Shown here: positions 8,191 to 15,429 of the stretch, piece by piece
Numbering within the stretch: the first letter of the stretch is position 1
Layout: each line of letters begins with the position of its first letter
Assembly: GCA_016186715.1 (NCBI GenBank)
Contig: JACPLA010000145.1
Span: forward strand, 1 to 35,006
DNA: 35,006 bases
Direction: 5' to 3'
Source of the DNA: Ignavibacteriales bacterium
Lineage (GTDB): Bacteria; Bacteroidota; Ignavibacteria; UBA10030
Notes under the pieces: model-generated
Database searches by the model: none
Told to the model about the DNA's origin: nothing
The model's input: the letters and a program-made list of their open reading frames with translations, nothing else
Translations under genes and position numbers: made by a program

Positions 8191-8388
8191 TCAGTTTGCG
8201 CGCGAGCTTGCCTCTTTGCGGCGGAAGCCATCACAAGCCAAGACCGGCAGCCGGGGATACTTCGGAAAACGGGGATCGGTGGCCGAAAGTGTACAGTGCA
8301 CAAAGACGCTTCCCCGTTTGCCGGTAATCAATCGGGCGAACTGACACCGGCCGCATAACCCCGTGTTATCAGGGTTTTTCTGATTCAT
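8191..8388 (-). CDS. Small four-cysteine (putative zinc-ribbon) protein
   Basis: A 65-residue protein with Cys12-x2-Cys15, Cys32 and Cys52, a pattern suited to one zinc site. The block SATDPRFPKYPRLPVLACDGF looks like a conserved family core: I recall similar short bacterial proteins with C-x2-C-x2-A, RGS-x-F, DPRFPKYP and a late C-x-G-F, all unnamed. The ATG at 8388 precedes Cys12 by a short polar leader. The start lies 20 bases inside the 3' end of panE, in another frame, so the two are probably co-transcribed and coupled. Function is unknown. The motif spacing supports a real gene rather than a shadow, although no strong ribosome site is visible. Confidence 0.72.
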   Translation of the reverse strand: MNQKNPDNTGLCGRCQFARLITGKRGSVFVHCTLSATDPRFPKYPRLPVLACDGFRRKEASSRAN

Positions 8389-9316
8389 CGCGCTTTTGCA
8401 GGTGTTTGAGGTGATACGGAAGAAGAGCCGAATACAGTGTCCGATGGATGGGAGTATCAATCCCATAGGAAGTTCCCAGCCGCACGATCGTTCCGTTGAG
8501 CGCCTCGACCTCCATCGGCTTTTCGTTGATCAGATCGAAATACATTGAAGACCGGGTTCCGCTGTCGAATCGCTTGAGACCTTCGATCACGCGTGCAGGA
8601 TCGATGGCCTCAATCGTCACGCCGTGTGCCTTCCCTACGGCAGTTGCCTCGTGCATTGCCCGAAAAACGACGTCCAGGGTTGGCCGGGAAGCGAGGATCT
8701 CTCCTTGATTGAGCCGGGTCACGGCTGTCATGGAACCCATGGACGAGATGAAGACAAATTTCTTCCAGAGCTCACCTACGATTTCTTGACGCAGTTCAGC
8801 TCTGATATCGGACTTGGCAAATGCCTCGTGAACATCTTTTGCCTGCCGGTCGATGGGTCCGTGCATAGGTCCAAACACGATTCGCTGTAATCCGCCGGTT
8901 TCGGTGATTTCCCCCGGCGCAGTGATCCGGGAGGAGATGTACGCAATTCCGCCATAGACGCGGCCGCGGGGAATATGGCGTCTGATGATTTCCTCGTTTT
9001 CAACGCCATTTTGAAGGGAAAGGACGATCGTGTGTGGACTGAGGACCGGATCAAGCTGTTTTGCCGCCGCTTCGGTGTCATAAGCCTTTACGCAAAAAAG
9101 CACAACATCAACAGGCTCGGATTCCTTCGTGCTCTCAAGCGCTGTGTCCGGAGGCGTAGTCCACGTTCCCGCTGAGGAGTGGATCTTGAGCCCCCCTTTT
9201 TTCATGGCTTGGAGATGGGGGCCGCGGGCAAGAAACCGGACGTGATGCCCGGCTTGCAAGAGCTTTCCGCCAAAGAAGCCACCCATACCTCCGGTTCCGA
9301 AAACAAAAAATCGCAT
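8369..9316 (-). CDS. 2-dehydropantoate 2-reductase family protein (PanE/ApbA)
   Basis: An NADPH-dependent ketopantoate reductase family member. In the pantothenate route it reduces 2-dehydropantoate to pantoate. The 315 residues fit. The N-terminal nucleotide motif is GTGGMGGFFGGKL, followed by the family pattern FLARGPHL. The central SLQNGVENEE segment and the helix GELWKKFVFISSMGSMTA, with the expected catalytic lysine region, are present. The ATG at 9316 has GAGGAG about eight bases upstream. It lies 86 bp after hutU on the same strand and overlaps the four-Cys gene. No other pantothenate gene is in the window, so this may be a paralogue acting on another 2-keto acid; panE is the best family name but the substrate is not proven. 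Confidence 0.88.
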   Translation of the reverse strand: MRFFVFGTGGMGGFFGGKLLQAGHHVRFLARGPHLQAMKKGGLKIHSSAGTWTTPPDTALESTKESEPVDVVLFCVKAYDTEAAAKQLDPVLSPHTIVLSLQNGVENEEIIRRHIPRGRVYGGIAYISSRITAPGEITETGGLQRIVFGPMHGPIDRQAKDVHEAFAKSDIRAELRQEIVGELWKKFVFISSMGSMTAVTRLNQGEILASRPTLDVVFRAMHEATAVGKAHGVTIEAIDPARVIEGLKRFDSGTRSSMYFDLINEKPMEVEALNGTIVRLGTSYGIDTPIHRTLYSALLPYHLKHLQKRDESEKP

Positions 9317-9357
9317 TATCGACTCCTCAGCCGCATGGTTACAATTACTGCTTGAGG

Positions 9358-9390
9358 ATCAACACGGATCCGGGTCATGTCCCGGTTGAT
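9358..9390 (-). terminator. Stem-loop just after hutU
   Basis: An interrupted hairpin: ATCAAC/GTTGAT outer arms and a CGGG/CCCG inner stem around a six-base loop, starting about 13 bases after the hutU stop. There is no U-run, so it may be an RNA-stability hairpin rather than an intrinsic terminator. Confidence 0.35.
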
Positions 9391-9402
9391 CTCTTTCTCG
9401 AT

Positions 9403-11067
9403 CTAACCAACCCGCATCGGGATGCTGATGTTCCATTCCTTTGCGTTGTCAATCGCTCTCCGATATCCTGCATCGGCGTGCCGCACGATACCCATTCCCG
9501 GGTCGTACGTCAGAACGTTCTCCAAACGCTCTTCCGCTTCCCTGGTACCGTCGCACACAATTACCATCCCCGCGTGAATCGAGAGGCCCATTCCCACACC
9601 TCCGCCGTGATGCACGCTCACCCAGCTTGCCCCACCGATCGCATTCAGGAGACTATTGAGAATCGGCCAGTCGGCAATCGCGTCGCTGCCGTCCTTCATT
9701 TTTTCGGTTTCCCGGTTTGGCGAAGCCACACTGCCGCAATCGAGATGATCGCGTCCGATGACGATCGGCGCTTTTACATCGCCGCGCGCGACAAGCCCAT
9801 TGAAGATTTTTCCCATCCGCGCGCGTTCCCCGTAACCAAGCCAGCATATACGCGCGGGCAAACCCTGAAAAGCTACCTGCCTCCCTGCCTTTTCTATCCA
9901 CGTGCACAGCGGCTTGTTTTCCGGAAAGGTCTCCATCACAGCCCGGTCGGTGAGGTAGATATCTTCCGGATCGCCGGAAAGCGCCGCCCAGCGAAACGGC
10001 CCTTTCCCGTCGCAAAACAGAGGGCGGATGTACTCCGGAACAAATCCGGGGATGTCAAAGGCATGGGCGATGCCGTTTGCGTGTGCCTCGCCCCGGATAT
10101 TGTTCCCGTAATCAAAAACGACTGCTCCTTTCTTCTTCAACTTGAGCAGTCCCCTGACATGGTCGCAGACGGATGCTTTCGAACGTTGAATGTATTTTTT
10201 TGGATTTTTCTTTCGGAGTTCGAGCGCCCGTTTGTAGCTTAAACCGGCTGGAACGTATCCGTTGAGCGTATCGTGGGCCGACGTTTGATCCGTGACGACA
10301 TCCGGAAGGAATTTTCCCGCGGCGATCTTCGGAACGATCTCGGCGGCGTTTCCGAGAAGTCCAACAGAAAGAGGAACCTTCTTTTCCTTTGCTGCCTGGA
10401 CCTGAGCTAAAGCATCGCCAAGGTCTTCGGTCATGGTGTCGAGATAGCTCGTCTGCAGGCGCCGCTCGATCCGTTTTGCGTCGACCTCAACCACGAGGCA
10501 GGCCGCCCCGTTCATTGTTGCCGCCAACGGCTGAGCTCCTCCCATTCCACCCAACCCCGCGGTCAAAAGAAATCGGCCGGCAAGGCTTCCGCCAAAATGT
10601 TTCGCCGCGCACGCGGCAAAGGTCTCGTAGGTCCCTTGAAGGATTCCCTGCGTTCCGATGTAAATCCAGCTTCCGGCGGTCATCTGGCCGTACATCGTTA
10701 AGCCGAGCGCTTCCAGTCTGCGGAATTCCTCCCACGTCGCCCACCGCGGAACCAACATGGCATTGCTGATCAGCACCCTCGGCGCATCGGCATGGGTCTT
10801 AAACACTCCTACCGGTTTTCCCGACTGTACAAGGAGCGTTTCGTCATTTTCGAGTTTCAGCAAACTCTGAACGATCGCATCGTAGCATTCCCAGTTCCGC
10901 GCGGCCTTCCCCGTGCCGCCGTACACAATCAGCTCCTGCGGCTTTTCGGCAACGTCGGGATCAAGGTTGTTCATGAGCATACGGAGCGCTGCCTCTTGAA
11001 TCCATCCCTTGCAATTTAACTTCGTCCCGCGTGGTGCGTGAATGATGCGATGTGGTCTTTTTGTCAT
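9403..11067 (-). CDS. hutU: Urocanate hydratase
   Basis: It hydrates urocanate to 4-imidazolone-5-propionate using tightly bound NAD+. The 554 residues match the family. The N-terminal [14 protein letters not shown], the central nucleotide segment [16 protein letters not shown] and the urocanase signature [10 protein letters not shown] are all present. Cys408 in that signature matches the active-site Cys near position 410 of the Pseudomonas enzyme. [16 protein letters not shown] and [16 protein letters not shown] follow. The ATG at 11067 overlaps the upstream RidA stop by four bases, so the genes are coupled. With hutH, hutI, ftcD and the cyclodeaminase it completes the pathway in this window. 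Confidence 0.97.
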   Translation of the reverse strand: MTKRPHRIIHAPRGTKLNCKGWIQEAALRMLMNNLDPDVAEKPQELIVYGGTGKAARNWECYDAIVQSLLKLENDETLLVQSGKPVGVFKTHADAPRVLISNAMLVPRWATWEEFRRLEALGLTMYGQMTAGSWIYIGTQGILQGTYETFAACAAKHFGGSLAGRFLLTAGLGGMGGAQPLAATMNGAACLVVEVDAKRIERRLQTSYLDTMTEDLGDALAQVQAAKEKKVPLSVGLLGNAAEIVPKIAAGKFLPDVVTDQTSAHDTLNGYVPAGLSYKRALELRKKNPKKYIQRSKASVCDHVRGLLKLKKKGAVVFDYGNNIRGEAHANGIAHAFDIPGFVPEYIRPLFCDGKGPFRWAALSGDPEDIYLTDRAVMETFPENKPLCTWIEKAGRQVAFQGLPARICWLGYGERARMGKIFNGLVARGDVKAPIVIGRDHLDCGSVASPNRETEKMKDGSDAIADWPILNSLLNAIGGASWVSVHHGGGVGMGLSIHAGMVIVCDGTREAEERLENVLTYDPGMGIVRHADAGYRRAIDNAKEWNISIPMRVG

Positions 11068-11585
11068 GATTCATCGTTCTTGTATGCGACAGCCCCAATT
11101 TCAATGATCGCTTGACGGGGGAGATTGGAGACTTCGACGGTTACTCGTGCCGGGTACCGGTCTTCCGGGAAATACCCGCCGTAGATCAGGTTCATCTGCT
11201 GAAAATCGTTGATGTCCTTCAAGTAGACCGTGCATTGAATAACATGACTGGAATCATATCCGGCCAGACTCAGGACGGCGTTGAGGTTCTCCAGAGATTG
11301 TCGGGTTTGATCACCTATGGTGTTGCCGGCGAGCTTTTGTGTTTCCGGGTTCAGGCCGATTTGTCCGGACACGAAAAGAAAGTTGCCTACCCGTACGGCC
11401 GGGCTGTACGGACCGATGGTTTGAGCGTCCGCGATGAAAGCCCTCGATGACCGGCGCATAAGTTCATCCTGAATCAAGGCTCGAATTTCGTCGTCCGATT
11501 TTCCGCATGCGGCCAGCCCCGGCAGACAGGCGAGGATGAAAAAGCGAAACAAGACAATTCCGAAACGGTTTGAGAACTGTTTCAT
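11064..11585 (-). CDS. RidA-family imine deaminase with lipoprotein signal
   Basis: A 173-residue Rid/YjgF protein. RidA enzymes hydrolyse reactive enamines and imines to ketones and ammonia. The Rid core starts near residue 51 and has [20 protein letters not shown], the motif [12 protein letters not shown] with Arg147 (equivalent to the key Arg105 of RidA) and AIIEIGAVA with the conserved Glu, so activity is plausible. The first 27 residues form a lipoprotein signal: basic start, hydrophobic core and lipobox LAAC at 24-27. A roughly 20-residue linker follows. Gly at +2 predicts an outer-membrane or periplasm-facing lipoprotein. It sits eight bases after the adenosine-kinase-family gene and overlaps hutU by four bases. 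An exported Rid protein in a catabolic operon is unusual. Confidence 0.9.
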   Translation of the reverse strand: MKQFSNRFGIVLFRFFILACLPGLAACGKSDDEIRALIQDELMRRSSRAFIADAQTIGPYSPAVRVGNFLFVSGQIGLNPETQKLAGNTIGDQTRQSLENLNAVLSLAGYDSSHVIQCTVYLKDINDFQQMNLIYGGYFPEDRYPARVTVEVSNLPRQAIIEIGAVAYKNDES

Positions 11586-11593
11586 GTGTGCAC

Positions 11594-12076
11594 CTAGAGC
11601 TTGTATCCAATCGCCCGCAACAGCTCTTTCCTTTTGGCAATATCCTCCGCGGTTTCAACGCCTTTTGTGCGCACGCCGTCGATGACGCCGAGGATTCCCC
11701 GTCCCTGTTCCGACTCGGCTACAACAACCTCAACCGGATTGGCTGTCGCGCAATAGATATGGCAGACTTCGGGAACGTTCTTGATGGTGTTGAGGACGTT
11801 GACCGGAAAACCGTTCTCCAGGAACAGGATGAAGCAGTGTCCGCAAGAGAGGTTCAGGGCGTTTTTCTTTGCCAGTTCGATCAGCGCCGGATCGTTGCCG
11901 ACCCATCGGACGAGCGCCGGCCCGGAGGATTCGCAAAACCCGAGGCCGAATCTCATTTGAGAACTGGTTTGTACGATCGCCTCGTAAATGTCCTCAACGG
12001 TTTTGATAAAATGACTTTGTCCCAGTATGAAATTTGTTGTCTCCGGTTTTTCGATCTTGATAAGAGAAAGTTCCAT
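11594..12076 (-). CDS. Adenosine-specific kinase family protein (DUF355)
   Basis: A 160-residue protein matching the DUF355/adenosine-specific kinase family, small globular proteins of archaea and some bacteria. Recognisable blocks are LSLIKIEKPETTNFILGQSH, IKTVEDIYEAIV, MRFGLGFCESSG, NVLNTIKNVPEVCHIYCATA and VVVAESEQGRGILGVIDG. These fit the family along its whole length. The kinase assignment is an inherited database name and the biochemical role is poorly established. A perfect AGGAGG lies five bases before the ATG. It starts the string that continues with RidA and hutU. Adenosine deaminase occurs about 5 kb away on the other strand. Confidence 0.9.
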   Translation of the reverse strand: MELSLIKIEKPETTNFILGQSHFIKTVEDIYEAIVQTSSQMRFGLGFCESSGPALVRWVGNDPALIELAKKNALNLSCGHCFILFLENGFPVNVLNTIKNVPEVCHIYCATANPVEVVVAESEQGRGILGVIDGVRTKGVETAEDIAKRKELLRAIGYKL

Positions 12077-12081
12077 GGAGA

Positions 12082-12087
12082 CCTCCT
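12082..12087 (-). promoter_or_regulatory. Consensus Shine-Dalgarno of the DUF355 gene
   Basis: AGGAGG on the minus strand, five bases before the ATG at 12076. It is the strongest ribosome site of the hut region, fitting the first gene of a translationally coupled string. Confidence 0.65.
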
Positions 12088-12140
12088 GAGGAAAACTGCG
12101 GGGTTCAACTTATTTTACATCAAGACCCCTTCGATATTCT

Positions 12141-12219
12141 GCATTCAACATTCAGTATTCGATATTTCTTCTTTTTCATCAAAAGCAATATCGAATTGAG
12201 AACGCTGAATGTTGAATGG
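12141..12219. repeat. ATTCA(A/T)CATTCAG-family inverted repeat
   Basis: The left arm 12141-12166 (core ATTCAACATTCAG then CGATATT) is complementary to 12187-12219, separated by a T-rich loop. It lies between the SixA-like gene and the DUF355 gene and resembles the element at 8064-8118. Confidence 0.7.
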
Positions 12220-12249
12220 AGAAGTTGGTGCCGTATTGAGTCATGCATG

Positions 12250-12735
12250 TTAGCGAAGAAGTTCCATCTGTTCAACGCCGAGAAGCCAGGAGAGGACAGC
12301 CTGTCCTTTCTTGACCGGATGCTTGGTTTCAAGGCAAGCCAGCGATCCTTTCCTCATCTCAAGTCTGAACTGTTCATCGCCGGCGGTGAGAAGGGAAATC
12401 GCGCTGCTGAGCTGGGGTTCGTGTCCGACCAGTAGCAGACACTCCACGGGGTGGTCGTTGACGACGATGATGAGATCACGCAGGTTGCTCCCCGAGATCA
12501 ACGACTCCGTTGTCATGAGATCATGGATCCCCATGTTCTGTTGAACGATCTCCGCGGTCTCGCGGGCCCGGTGAAGAGGGCTTGTCAGGATAAGATCGAG
12601 GGAAGCCCGCGACCGCTTGAGAAAACGGACAACGGCTTTGATCTGCTCCCTTCCGCGATCGCTGAGGGGTCTTTGGCTGTCGTGATAATACGGGGATTCC
12701 ACGGCATCGCCGTGGCGCAGAACGTAGAGACGCAT
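12250..12735 (-). CDS. SixA-like phosphohistidine phosphatase (histidine phosphatase superfamily)
   Basis: A 161-residue protein of the branch-1 histidine phosphatase superfamily, close in length and layout to SixA, which removes phosphate from phosphohistidine in Hpt/phosphotransfer proteins. The N-terminal LRHGDAV contains the nucleophile His8, SPLHRARETAEIV carries a conserved Arg, and LVGHEPQLS carries the second catalytic His. The ATG at 12735 is preferred over a TTG at 12744, because the catalytic motif starts right after it and GGAG is well spaced. It follows the two-component genes on the same strand, where a phosphohistidine phosphatase would make sense, but a small-molecule substrate cannot be excluded. 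Confidence 0.88.
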   Translation of the reverse strand: MRLYVLRHGDAVESPYYHDSQRPLSDRGREQIKAVVRFLKRSRASLDLILTSPLHRARETAEIVQQNMGIHDLMTTESLISGSNLRDLIIVVNDHPVECLLLVGHEPQLSSAISLLTAGDEQFRLEMRKGSLACLETKHPVKKGQAVLSWLLGVEQMELLR

Positions 12736-12756
12736 TGCAAGCAAGCTCCTCGCCGC

Positions 12757-14136
12757 CTACTCTTTCGTCAGATTGTATTGCTGGATTTTTGTGTAGAGTG
12801 TTTTCAGGCTGATCCCGAGAATCCTGGCTGCCATGTTCTTGTTCCAATTGACGTTTCTGAGCACTCCGTCAATATGTGACTTCTCGATCTCACGGATGGA
12901 AACAGCAGAACCGATCTGAGGCCCTTTTCCGTCCGCAGCCGCGGGAACCTCAAGCATTCCATGAGTTCCCAAGGGAAGCGCAAGGTCGTCGGGTTGAATC
13001 ACGCTGTCGCGGCAAAGGATCGCAGCCCGCTCAATGACGTTCTCCAGCTCGCGCACATTCCCGGGCCAGTAGTATTTCTGAAGCACGTCGAGGGCCTTGG
13101 GATCGATGCGGATCGAATTGCGGGAGCGGATCTTGTTCTTCAAAAAGTATTCAACAAGAAGCGGGATATCATCTTTTCGATCCCTGAGGGCAGGGATCTG
13201 CAGGGTGATGACATTGATGCGGTACAGAAGATCTTCTCGGAACCGCCCTGTGGCAACTTCGGCCCGGAGATCTTTGTTTGTCGCCGAGATGACTCTCACG
13301 TCCGATTTCAGAACCTTGTTTCCGCCGACACGCCGGTATTCGCCCGTCTGAAGAAAACGGAGCAGTTTTGGCTGGATCATCAGGCTGACTTCACCGATTT
13401 CGTCAAGAAACAACGTTCCACCGTTCGCGATTTCCACAAGACCCTGTTTTGCAGTATGAGCGTCCGTAAATGCCCCTTTTTCGTGACCAAACAGCTCGCT
13501 TTCAATCAGAGTCTCAGGGATCGAAGCGCAATTCAATGCCATAAAGGGTTGGCTATTCCTGAGACTGTTGCGGTGGAGGAAACTGGCAACGAGTTCCTTC
13601 CCTGTTCCGCTGCTCCCCTGAATCAAGACGGCGGAATCAGTCGGAGCGACCTTGTGAGCGACAGCGAGAACCCCGAGAAACTTCGGGCTGTTTCCGATCA
13701 TGTGAGAGGAAACAGCATGACGGGCGAGCTCTGACTTGAGCGCCTTGTTTTCTATCACGAGTCTCCGGCGTTCAAGGGCGCTGTCAATGACCGTGAGGAG
13801 TTCGTCGGTGGAATACGGTTTGGACAGGTAGTTCGAAGCTCCGAGCTTCATGCACTCGACGGCGACTTTGAGATCGCCTACTCCGGTCAGCATGATCACC
13901 GGCAAGTCCAGAAACCGATCCTTGACGTATTTCAGGACCTCAACGCCGTCGACGCGGGGCATTTTGACGTCCAGGAGGGCAAGATCAAACGATTTGGATT
14001 GGAGAAGATTGATGGCCTCAACGCCGTCCCTGGCCGTTTGCACGTCGTATCCCTCAGGCTCAAGGATCGTTTGAAGCAATGAAAGGAAGGATTCTTCGTC
14101 GTCCACTGCAAGGACCGAAATCGATTGTTTCCCCAT
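12757..14136 (-). CDS. Sigma-54-dependent NtrC-family response regulator
   Basis: A 459-residue activator with receiver, AAA+ and DNA-binding domains. The receiver has acidic residues Asp12/Asp13, phospho-acceptor Asp56 in LLDVKMP and Lys106 in SKP. The AAA+ domain has Walker A GSSGTGKE (174-181), Walker B GGTLFLDEIGE, RFREDLLYRI and WPGNVRELENVIERA. The sigma-54 contact loop reads GAFTDA (221-226) instead of GAFTGA. The C-terminal Fis-type helix-turn-helix is NMAARILGISLKTLYTKI. The ATG at 14136 is chosen because longer readings run into the upstream kinase gene; the gap is 14 bp. It pairs with the receiver-kinase gene upstream. Targets are unknown, and no clear -24/-12 promoter was found near hut genes. 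Confidence 0.94.
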   Translation of the reverse strand: MGKQSISVLAVDDEESFLSLLQTILEPEGYDVQTARDGVEAINLLQSKSFDLALLDVKMPRVDGVEVLKYVKDRFLDLPVIMLTGVGDLKVAVECMKLGASNYLSKPYSTDELLTVIDSALERRRLVIENKALKSELARHAVSSHMIGNSPKFLGVLAVAHKVAPTDSAVLIQGSSGTGKELVASFLHRNSLRNSQPFMALNCASIPETLIESELFGHEKGAFTDAHTAKQGLVEIANGGTLFLDEIGEVSLMIQPKLLRFLQTGEYRRVGGNKVLKSDVRVISATNKDLRAEVATGRFREDLLYRINVITLQIPALRDRKDDIPLLVEYFLKNKIRSRNSIRIDPKALDVLQKYYWPGNVRELENVIERAAILCRDSVIQPDDLALPLGTHGMLEVPAAADGKGPQIGSAVSIREIEKSHIDGVLRNVNWNKNMAARILGISLKTLYTKIQQYNLTKE

Positions 14137-14150
14137 GGCTCCGCCGATGG

Positions 14151-15257
14151 TTAACGGACAGGAAGGGCAAAATGGAAAGTGGCCCCTTTCCCCGGCTCCG
14201 ATTCGACCCAGATCTTTCCGTTGTGGGCTTCGATGATCCGCTGGCAAATGATGAGGCCCAGGCCGGTGGTCCGCTTCTTGTTTTCCTTGTCGGACGACAC
14301 GTTGCGGTAGCGGTCGAAGATTAGGGGCAACTCTTCCTTGGGAATTCCCTGGCCGCTGTTAAAGACCGAAACCATGACAAAGTCGGACGGCTGCTGTCCT
14401 TCTTCAAGCACGAGCTGGACCTTCCTGGCCTGAACAACAATCGCCCCTTGCGGGGGAGTGTACTTTAACGCGTTGCTCAGGTAGTTTTGCATGACCTGTT
14501 CGATTTTTTCGGAGTCATACTCCAGGGGAGGTAATCCGGCTTCGGCCGTTTGATCGAGGGTAATCTTGTTCGATTTGATCGGTATCTGAAATTCGTGCAC
14601 CATTTTGGAAACCGAGTCGGCCACATTCCCGATTCCTTTGTTCAAGCGAACACGGCCGCCTTCGAGCTTCGTCAGGTCCATCATGTCATTCAGCAGAAGG
14701 ATGACCTTGTCGATGGAATTCGTCATGTAGCCCAGCAGCTCTGTCTGGTGATCTCCGACCGGGCCGGCCATCCCCTTTAAGAGATACCCGATGCTTTGTT
14801 TGAGGCCGGCGATGGGATTGTGGAGATCGTACAACAGGCGGGCGGTGTGTTCCGCCTGGAGGCGGCGGATCCTGTCTTCCGCGTCACGTTTTTTCAGAAG
14901 CGCTTTCAGCTGGGGGACCAGCTGGTCCATGTCGAGCGGCTTCGTGAGGTATTCGCGCGCCCCGAGCTTCATCGCTTCGACAGCCATACTCACATCGCTC
15001 ATGCCTGTCATCATGACGACTTCGGTCTGGTTTGAATTTTTCTTAATGTACCGGAGGACCTCGAGACCGTTCGCTCCCGGCATCTTGATGTCGAGCAGAG
15101 CGACATCGAAATCATGTGACTGAACTTTTTTGATTGCCTCGGTTCCATCCGGGACCTCTTCCACTCCAAATCCTTCGTCTTTCAGCCAGGCCGCAATGGT
15201 CGATCGAAGCCCATCTTCGTCGTCGGCAATGAGAACGTTGATTTTTTCAGTGGTCAT
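14151..15257 (-). CDS. Receiver-histidine kinase hybrid with degenerate H-box
   Basis: A soluble protein of 368 residues with an N-terminal receiver and a C-terminal kinase-like half; no membrane segment is seen. Numbered from the ATG, the receiver has IADDED, phospho-acceptor Asp56 in LLDIKMP, and Lys106 in TKP. A dimerisation helix follows, with the H-box reading Y-D-L-H-N-P-I: Tyr143 stands where the phospho-accepting His is expected, and His146 lies three residues later. The ATPase domain looks intact: NYLSNALKYTP (N box), FNSGQGIP (G1, with Asn for Asp), TTGLGLIICQRI (G2). The ATG at 15257 has AGGGA upstream. It lies 14 bp before the NtrC-like gene and diverges from hutH. It may be a non-canonical kinase or phosphatase partner. 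Confidence 0.92.
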   Translation of the reverse strand: MTTEKINVLIADDEDGLRSTIAAWLKDEGFGVEEVPDGTEAIKKVQSHDFDVALLDIKMPGANGLEVLRYIKKNSNQTEVVMMTGMSDVSMAVEAMKLGAREYLTKPLDMDQLVPQLKALLKKRDAEDRIRRLQAEHTARLLYDLHNPIAGLKQSIGYLLKGMAGPVGDHQTELLGYMTNSIDKVILLLNDMMDLTKLEGGRVRLNKGIGNVADSVSKMVHEFQIPIKSNKITLDQTAEAGLPPLEYDSEKIEQVMQNYLSNALKYTPPQGAIVVQARKVQLVLEEGQQPSDFVMVSVFNSGQGIPKEELPLIFDRYRNVSSDKENKKRTTGLGLIICQRIIEAHNGKIWVESEPGKGATFHFALPVR

Positions 15258-15304
15258 GGTGAGCAATCCCTGCCCTGGAATGAGTCGGCTTTAAATGCCT
15301 CAAG

Positions 15305-15333
15305 AGTATAAACAGTTTCGCTGGAAAAGTCAA
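15305..15333 (-). promoter_or_regulatory. Sigma-70-type promoter of the two-component genes
   Basis: On the minus strand, TTGACT (15333-15328) and TATACT (15310-15305) are separated by exactly 17 bases. Each box is one base off consensus. The predicted transcript would start near 15298, about 40 bases before the kinase ATG. Confidence 0.65.
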
Positions 15334-15361
15334 TCGTGATCGTGTGACCTGTGCCTGCGAG

Positions 15362-15390
15362 TTGAATTTCTGCCAAGTCACTGCTACATT
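15362..15390 (+). promoter_or_regulatory. Candidate hutH promoter
   Basis: TTGAAT (15362-15367) and TACATT (15385-15390) with a 17-base spacer face hutH, giving a predicted start near 15397 and a leader of about 33 bases. Each box matches four of six consensus bases, so this is weaker than the divergent promoter 29 bp away. Confidence 0.45.
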
Positions 15391-15429
15391 GAGGGCGCTG
15401 TACTTTGCCACAATAGATAATCATCCGGA

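Noticed and set aside
7992-8344. Several frames of 60-103 residues on both strands
   Set aside because: They overlap the inverted repeat or the four-Cys gene, and none shows a motif; only the four-Cys frame has family-like features.
8357-8379. AACCC...GGGTTTTT terminator-like hairpin on the plus strand
   Set aside because: No plus-strand gene lies upstream to terminate, and the stretch codes for panE and the four-Cys start on the minus strand.
9352-10242. 296-residue plus-strand open frame
   Set aside because: It is antisense to hutU and arises from codon bias of that gene.
14137-14247. 37-residue N-terminal extension of the NtrC-like protein
   Set aside because: It would overlap the kinase gene by about 97 bases, and the receiver domain begins right after the ATG at 14136.
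15341-15367. Sigma-54 -24/-12 promoter before hutH
   Set aside because: GTGCC and TTGAA occur but do not keep the GG-N10-GC spacing.
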